DNA of 64,000 bases from Nocardia sputorum (GTDB lineage: Bacteria; Actinomycetota; Actinomycetes; Mycobacteriales; Mycobacteriaceae). The notes beneath the pieces are model-generated. The model was given only the letters and a program-made list of their open reading frames with translations. It searched no databases and was not told where the DNA came from. Shown one piece after another: positions 61,454-64,000 of this stretch. The stretch covers positions 186,001 through 250,000 of the forward strand of contig NZ_AP026978.1 in the NCBI RefSeq assembly GCF_027924405.1. Direction: 5' to 3'. How positions within the stretch are numbered: the stretch's first letter is position 1; the number at the start of each line of letters is the position of its first letter. Position numbers and translations under genes: made by a program.

Positions 61454-62343
61454 GTGAGAGCAACGGAGAAGGCCACCGCACGCGACGGCGTGCGGTGCGC
61501 TCGGCCGGGCCGCCGGTCGAGGGAATCGAGACCGGCGGCGCGCAGACCGCGACCGCCACTGATGCGCAGACCGCGTCAGCCGCTGGTGTGAAGGCCACGA
61601 CAGTCGCTGGTGCGAAGACCACGACAGCCGCTGGCGCGAAGACCGCCGCCGAGGTCTCCGCTGCGACCGAAACCGCTGGCCCGAACAACGGATCGAGTTC
61701 CGAAGCCACCGAGTCGGGCACCCCGGGCGCATCGGCACCGGCCCGGAGCGACTCGACCGCCGACGCGGGCAAGGCGGCGGTCGCCTTGACGAAAACCCAG
61801 GCCGAGCAGGTCTCCGAAGCGCCGTCCGCCGAGCAGAAGCCCGCCCCGGGTCAGGGTCGCGGCCTTCCCCGCATTCTCGCGATGGCCGCCGCCGCGCTGC
61901 TGGTCGTAGCGCTCGTCTGCGGCGCGACCCTCTCGGCTCTCGCGATGCGCTCCGCGCACCAACGCGACGAGCGTCGCGCCGAATACGTGGAGACCGCGAG
62001 GCAGGCGATCGTCAACCTGACCACCATTCGCGCCGATTCGGCCAAGCAGGACATCGACCGGATCCTCTCGCTGGCCTCCGGAGAGTTCAAGACGGAGTTC
62101 GACGGCCGGGTCGACCCGTTCACCAGCATCGTGCAGCAGGCGAAAGTGGTTTCCAGCGGCGAGATCGTGGAGGCCGCGCTGGAGAGCGACGACGATCGCT
62201 CCGGGCGGGTGCTGGTCGCCGCCAAACAGACGCTGACCAATGCGGGCCAGGCCGAGCCGCAGACCAGGTACTACCGGTTCCGGGTCACCGTCGCGCGCGG
62301 CGATTCCGGGCTGACCGTGTCGGACGTGGAGTTCGTGGCATGA
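61450..62343 (+). CDS. Mce-associated membrane protein 1 (Rv3493c type)
   Basis: Protein of 297 aa. The first 130 residues are a cytosolic, disordered Ala/Thr/Glu-rich region with short repeats (VAGAK, AAGAK). A single helix (ILAMAAAALLVVALVCGATL) follows, and then an extracytoplasmic NTF2-like domain of about 130 residues. Homologues stabilise Mce complexes in mycobacteria. The N-terminal extension is longer than I expect for the family. Coupled by ATGA overlaps on both sides. Confidence 0.85.
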   Translation: MSESNGEGHRTRRRAVRSAGPPVEGIETGGAQTATATDAQTASAAGVKATTVAGAKTTTAAGAKTAAEVSAATETAGPNNGSSSEATESGTPGASAPARSDSTADAGKAAVALTKTQAEQVSEAPSAEQKPAPGQGRGLPRILAMAAAALLVVALVCGATLSALAMRSAHQRDERRAEYVETARQAIVNLTTIRADSAKQDIDRILSLASGEFKTEFDGRVDPFTSIVQQAKVVSSGEIVEAALESDDDRSGRVLVAAKQTLTNAGQAEPQTRYYRFRVTVARGDSGLTVSDVEFVA

Positions 62344-62837
62344 CCAGCATGAACGGAATTCGAGCCAGGATCCTGCTCGCGGTGCTCGGTGTCGTGGTCG
62401 CCGCGGCCGCGATCGTCGGCGGCGTCAACGGCTACCGCTACTGGGACGACCGGCAGGCCGAGCAGTCCCGCAAGGACGCGGTCGCGACGGCGGGACGCAC
62501 CGTCGAGGCCATGTTCACCTACAACCCGCAGACGGTGGACACCGAACTGCCCAAGTCCGCCGACAACCTCACCGGTGATTTCCGCACGGACTACCTGACG
62601 CTGATCGAGAAGCAGATCGCGCCCGGCGCCAAGGAGAAGCAGCTCACCGTCACCGCGACCACGCAGGCGGCCGGTGTCATCTCCGCCGACCGCTCGCACG
62701 CGCAGGTCCTGCTGTTTCTCAACCAGGTGATGACGAGCAAGGACACCCCGCAGGGCACCACCACGGGCAGCCGCGTGCGGGTCACGCTGACGAAATCGGA
62801 TTCGCACTGGCTGGTCTCTGCGGTGACCCCGGTCTGA
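62340..62837 (+). CDS. Mce-associated membrane protein 2 (Rv3492c type)
   Basis: Protein of 165 aa with one N-terminal helix (ILLAVLGVVVAAAAIVGGVNGY) and a small extracytoplasmic domain with the same fold as the previous protein (TAGRTVEAMFTYNPQTVDTEL, VLLFLNQVMTSKDTPQG). Last gene of the operon. The short gap to the convergent kinase gene (17 bases) contains no clear hairpin. Confidence 0.87.
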   Translation: MTSMNGIRARILLAVLGVVVAAAAIVGGVNGYRYWDDRQAEQSRKDAVATAGRTVEAMFTYNPQTVDTELPKSADNLTGDFRTDYLTLIEKQIAPGAKEKQLTVTATTQAAGVISADRSHAQVLLFLNQVMTSKDTPQGTTTGSRVRVTLTKSDSHWLVSAVTPV

Positions 62838-62854
62838 CCGTCGACCGGGATCCG

Positions 62855-64000
62855 CTAGGACGCCTCCGCAGGCTGCCTGCGCGGTAGCCGCACGGTGAAC
62901 GTCGTTCCGGTGCCGGGCGAACTGCGCACACCGACTTCGCCGCCGTGCGCGGTCACCAGCGCCTGCACGATGGACAAGCCGAGCCCGGTGCCGCCGCTGC
63001 TGCGGGCGCGGGAGCTGTCGGTGCGATAGAAGCGCTCGAAGACTCGTTCGGCATCCTCCGGCGGCAGACCGGGGCCGGTGTCGGCCACCTCGAGCAGCAC
63101 GTCGTCGGGGCGGGGCCGCAAGAGCACCGTCACCTGTGCGTCGGGCGCGGTGTGCGTGAGGGCGTTGTTCAGCAGATTGCCCAGGACCTGGCGCAGCCTC
63201 GCTTCGTCGCCGATCACCTCGAGCGTCCCCTCGCCGGGTTCGATCTTCAGTTCGATGGTGCGGACGGGCCCGTCGGATCGCCCCGCGGCGACCACAGCCC
63301 GTGCGTTGTGCACTCCGTCGCTGGCCACGGCGAGCAGATCCACCGGGCCGAGCTCCAGCGGACGCTGCGCATCCAGCCGCGCGAGCATCAACAGGTCCTC
63401 CACGAGCACGCCCATCCGCTGCGATTCCCGCTCGATGCGGTCCATGAACGCGGCGGGATCGCCGGTGGCGCCTTGGCGATACAGTTCGGCGAAGCCGCGG
63501 ATGGTGGTCAGCGGTGTGCGCAGCTCGTGGCTGGCGTCGGCGATGAACCGGCGCATGCGCTCCTCCGACCGGCGCGCCGCCTCCTCGGACGCGGCGGTGG
63601 CGGTGAACGCGCGCTGGATCTGCGCCAGCATCCCGTTCAGCGACCTGGACAGCCGGTCGACCTCGGTGTTGGTGTTGCGCACCGGGACCCGCCGGTGCAG
63701 ATCGCCGCGGGCGATGGCCGCGGCGGTGCTCTCCACCCGCCGCAGCGGCCGCAGGCTGCGCCGCACCACGAAGTAGGCGAGCATCGCCAGGACCGCCAGG
63801 ACGACCGCCCCGACGATCAGCTCGAGCATCACCAGCCGGTGCACCGTGTCGGTGTTCTGGGTGAGCGGCAGCGCCACCGTCGTGGTGCCGTCCGGTGTGC
63901 GCAGTGTCAGCACACGCCACCGGATCGGCCCGCCGTTCACGGAATCGACGGTGTACGGGCCGGACGGTGCGGTCGTGGGCAGAGCCGGCTCGGAGTCGAC
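62855..64000 (-). CDS. phoR: PhoR-type sensor histidine kinase (5' end cut by the window)
   Basis: C-terminal 380 or so residues of a two-component kinase; the frame stays open to the window edge. Order: part of the sensor domain, a membrane helix (LIVGAVVLAVLAMLAYFVV), HAMP linker, H-box RRFIADASHELRTPLTTIRG, N-box LGNLLNNALTH, and G-boxes DTGPGLPPEDA and GGTGLGLSIV. The H-box region with FAELYRQGA closely recalls PhoR (Rv0758). The partner phoP should lie beyond 64000. Identity as PhoR rather than a paralogue is a judgement. Confidence 0.82.
   Translation of the reverse strand, partial: VDSEPALPTTAPSGPYTVDSVNGGPIRWRVLTLRTPDGTTTVALPLTQNTDTVHRLVMLELIVGAVVLAVLAMLAYFVVRRSLRPLRRVESTAAAIARGDLHRRVPVRNTNTEVDRLSRSLNGMLAQIQRAFTATAASEEAARRSEERMRRFIADASHELRTPLTTIRGFAELYRQGATGDPAAFMDRIERESQRMGVLVEDLLMLARLDAQRPLELGPVDLLAVASDGVHNARAVVAAGRSDGPVRTIELKIEPGEGTLEVIGDEARLRQVLGNLLNNALTHTAPDAQVTVLLRPRPDDVLLEVADTGPGLPPEDAERVFERFYRTDSSRARSSGGTGLGLSIVQALVTAHGGEVGVRSSPGTGTTFTVRLPRRQPAEAS

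Overview
The window is high-GC actinobacterial DNA. Its gene content and gene order match the cholesterol/steroid catabolism locus of Mycobacteriales, and the mixture of a KstR2 regulon, a KstR regulon and a complete mce4 operon with many accessory genes fits Nocardia best (inference; no rRNA gene is present). No tRNA, rRNA or CRISPR array was seen.

Region 1 (1-8253 and 14357-19645) is the KstR2 regulon for the last steroid rings (HIP, rings C and D). It holds fadE31 (cut by the window edge), an enoyl-CoA hydratase gene, fadD3, fadE30, ipdF, kstR2 and fadA6, then ipdC-ipdB-ipdA-echA20 diverging from two SDR genes (Rv3549c/Rv3548c type). Three near-identical 18-bp inverted repeats (3383, 6409, 17894) mark the KstR2 promoters, and the three rightward transcripts look leaderless. 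Between these blocks (8322-13997) is a set of ordinary accessory genes: a Lys-Gly repeat secreted protein, two DHFR-fold reductases, an LmeA-like protein, an FAD monooxygenase, a TetR regulator and a PEBP protein.

Region 2 (19781-23317) is a locus of unknown function. A secreted Gly-Ser-Ala repeat protein is followed by an ImmA/IrrE (ParH-like) HELGH protein and a seven-helix MAB_1171c-type membrane protein. An EspR-like regulator converges on them across a strong hairpin.

Region 3 (23677-33582) is the first KstR block, for side-chain oxidation and cleavage: fadA5 and cyp125, a leftward operon of an OB-fold protein, ltp4, ltp3, an LLM oxidoreductase and a ketosteroid-isomerase-like protein, and rightward genes for the Rv3520c-type oxidoreductase and an acyl-CoA synthetase.

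Region 4 (about 33738-42000) is an accessory island inserted into the steroid locus. It carries three copies of a coupled three-gene cassette: A (small protein of unknown function), B (DUF6879), C (XRE-DUF5753). Only the middle copy is whole. Between copies 1 and 2 are an XRE-TPR regulator, an MTH1187-type thiamine-binding protein and three unknown genes. The right edge carries a remnant that looks like an exonuclease III gene.

Region 5 (42099-64000) starts with sigG, which has a DNA-damage (RecA-NDp) type promoter, and a VOC gene. It then returns to the KstR regulon: echA19/fadD19, fadE27-fadE26 diverging from fdxD and hsd4A, and the operon yrbE4A-yrbE4B-mce4A-F plus two Mce-associated genes, which builds the sterol importer. 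An FAD monooxygenase/TetR pair with tandem 14-bp operators and a vapC remnant sit inside this block. A PhoR-type kinase gene runs off the right end. Together the genes import sterol (Mce4), shorten the side chain (CYP125, FadD19, FadE26/27, EchA19, Hsd4A, FadA5, Ltp3/4) and degrade rings C/D (FadD3, FadE30, Ipd proteins, EchA20, FadA6, FadE31). The genes for ring A/B opening (kstD, hsaABCD) and kstR itself are not in this window.
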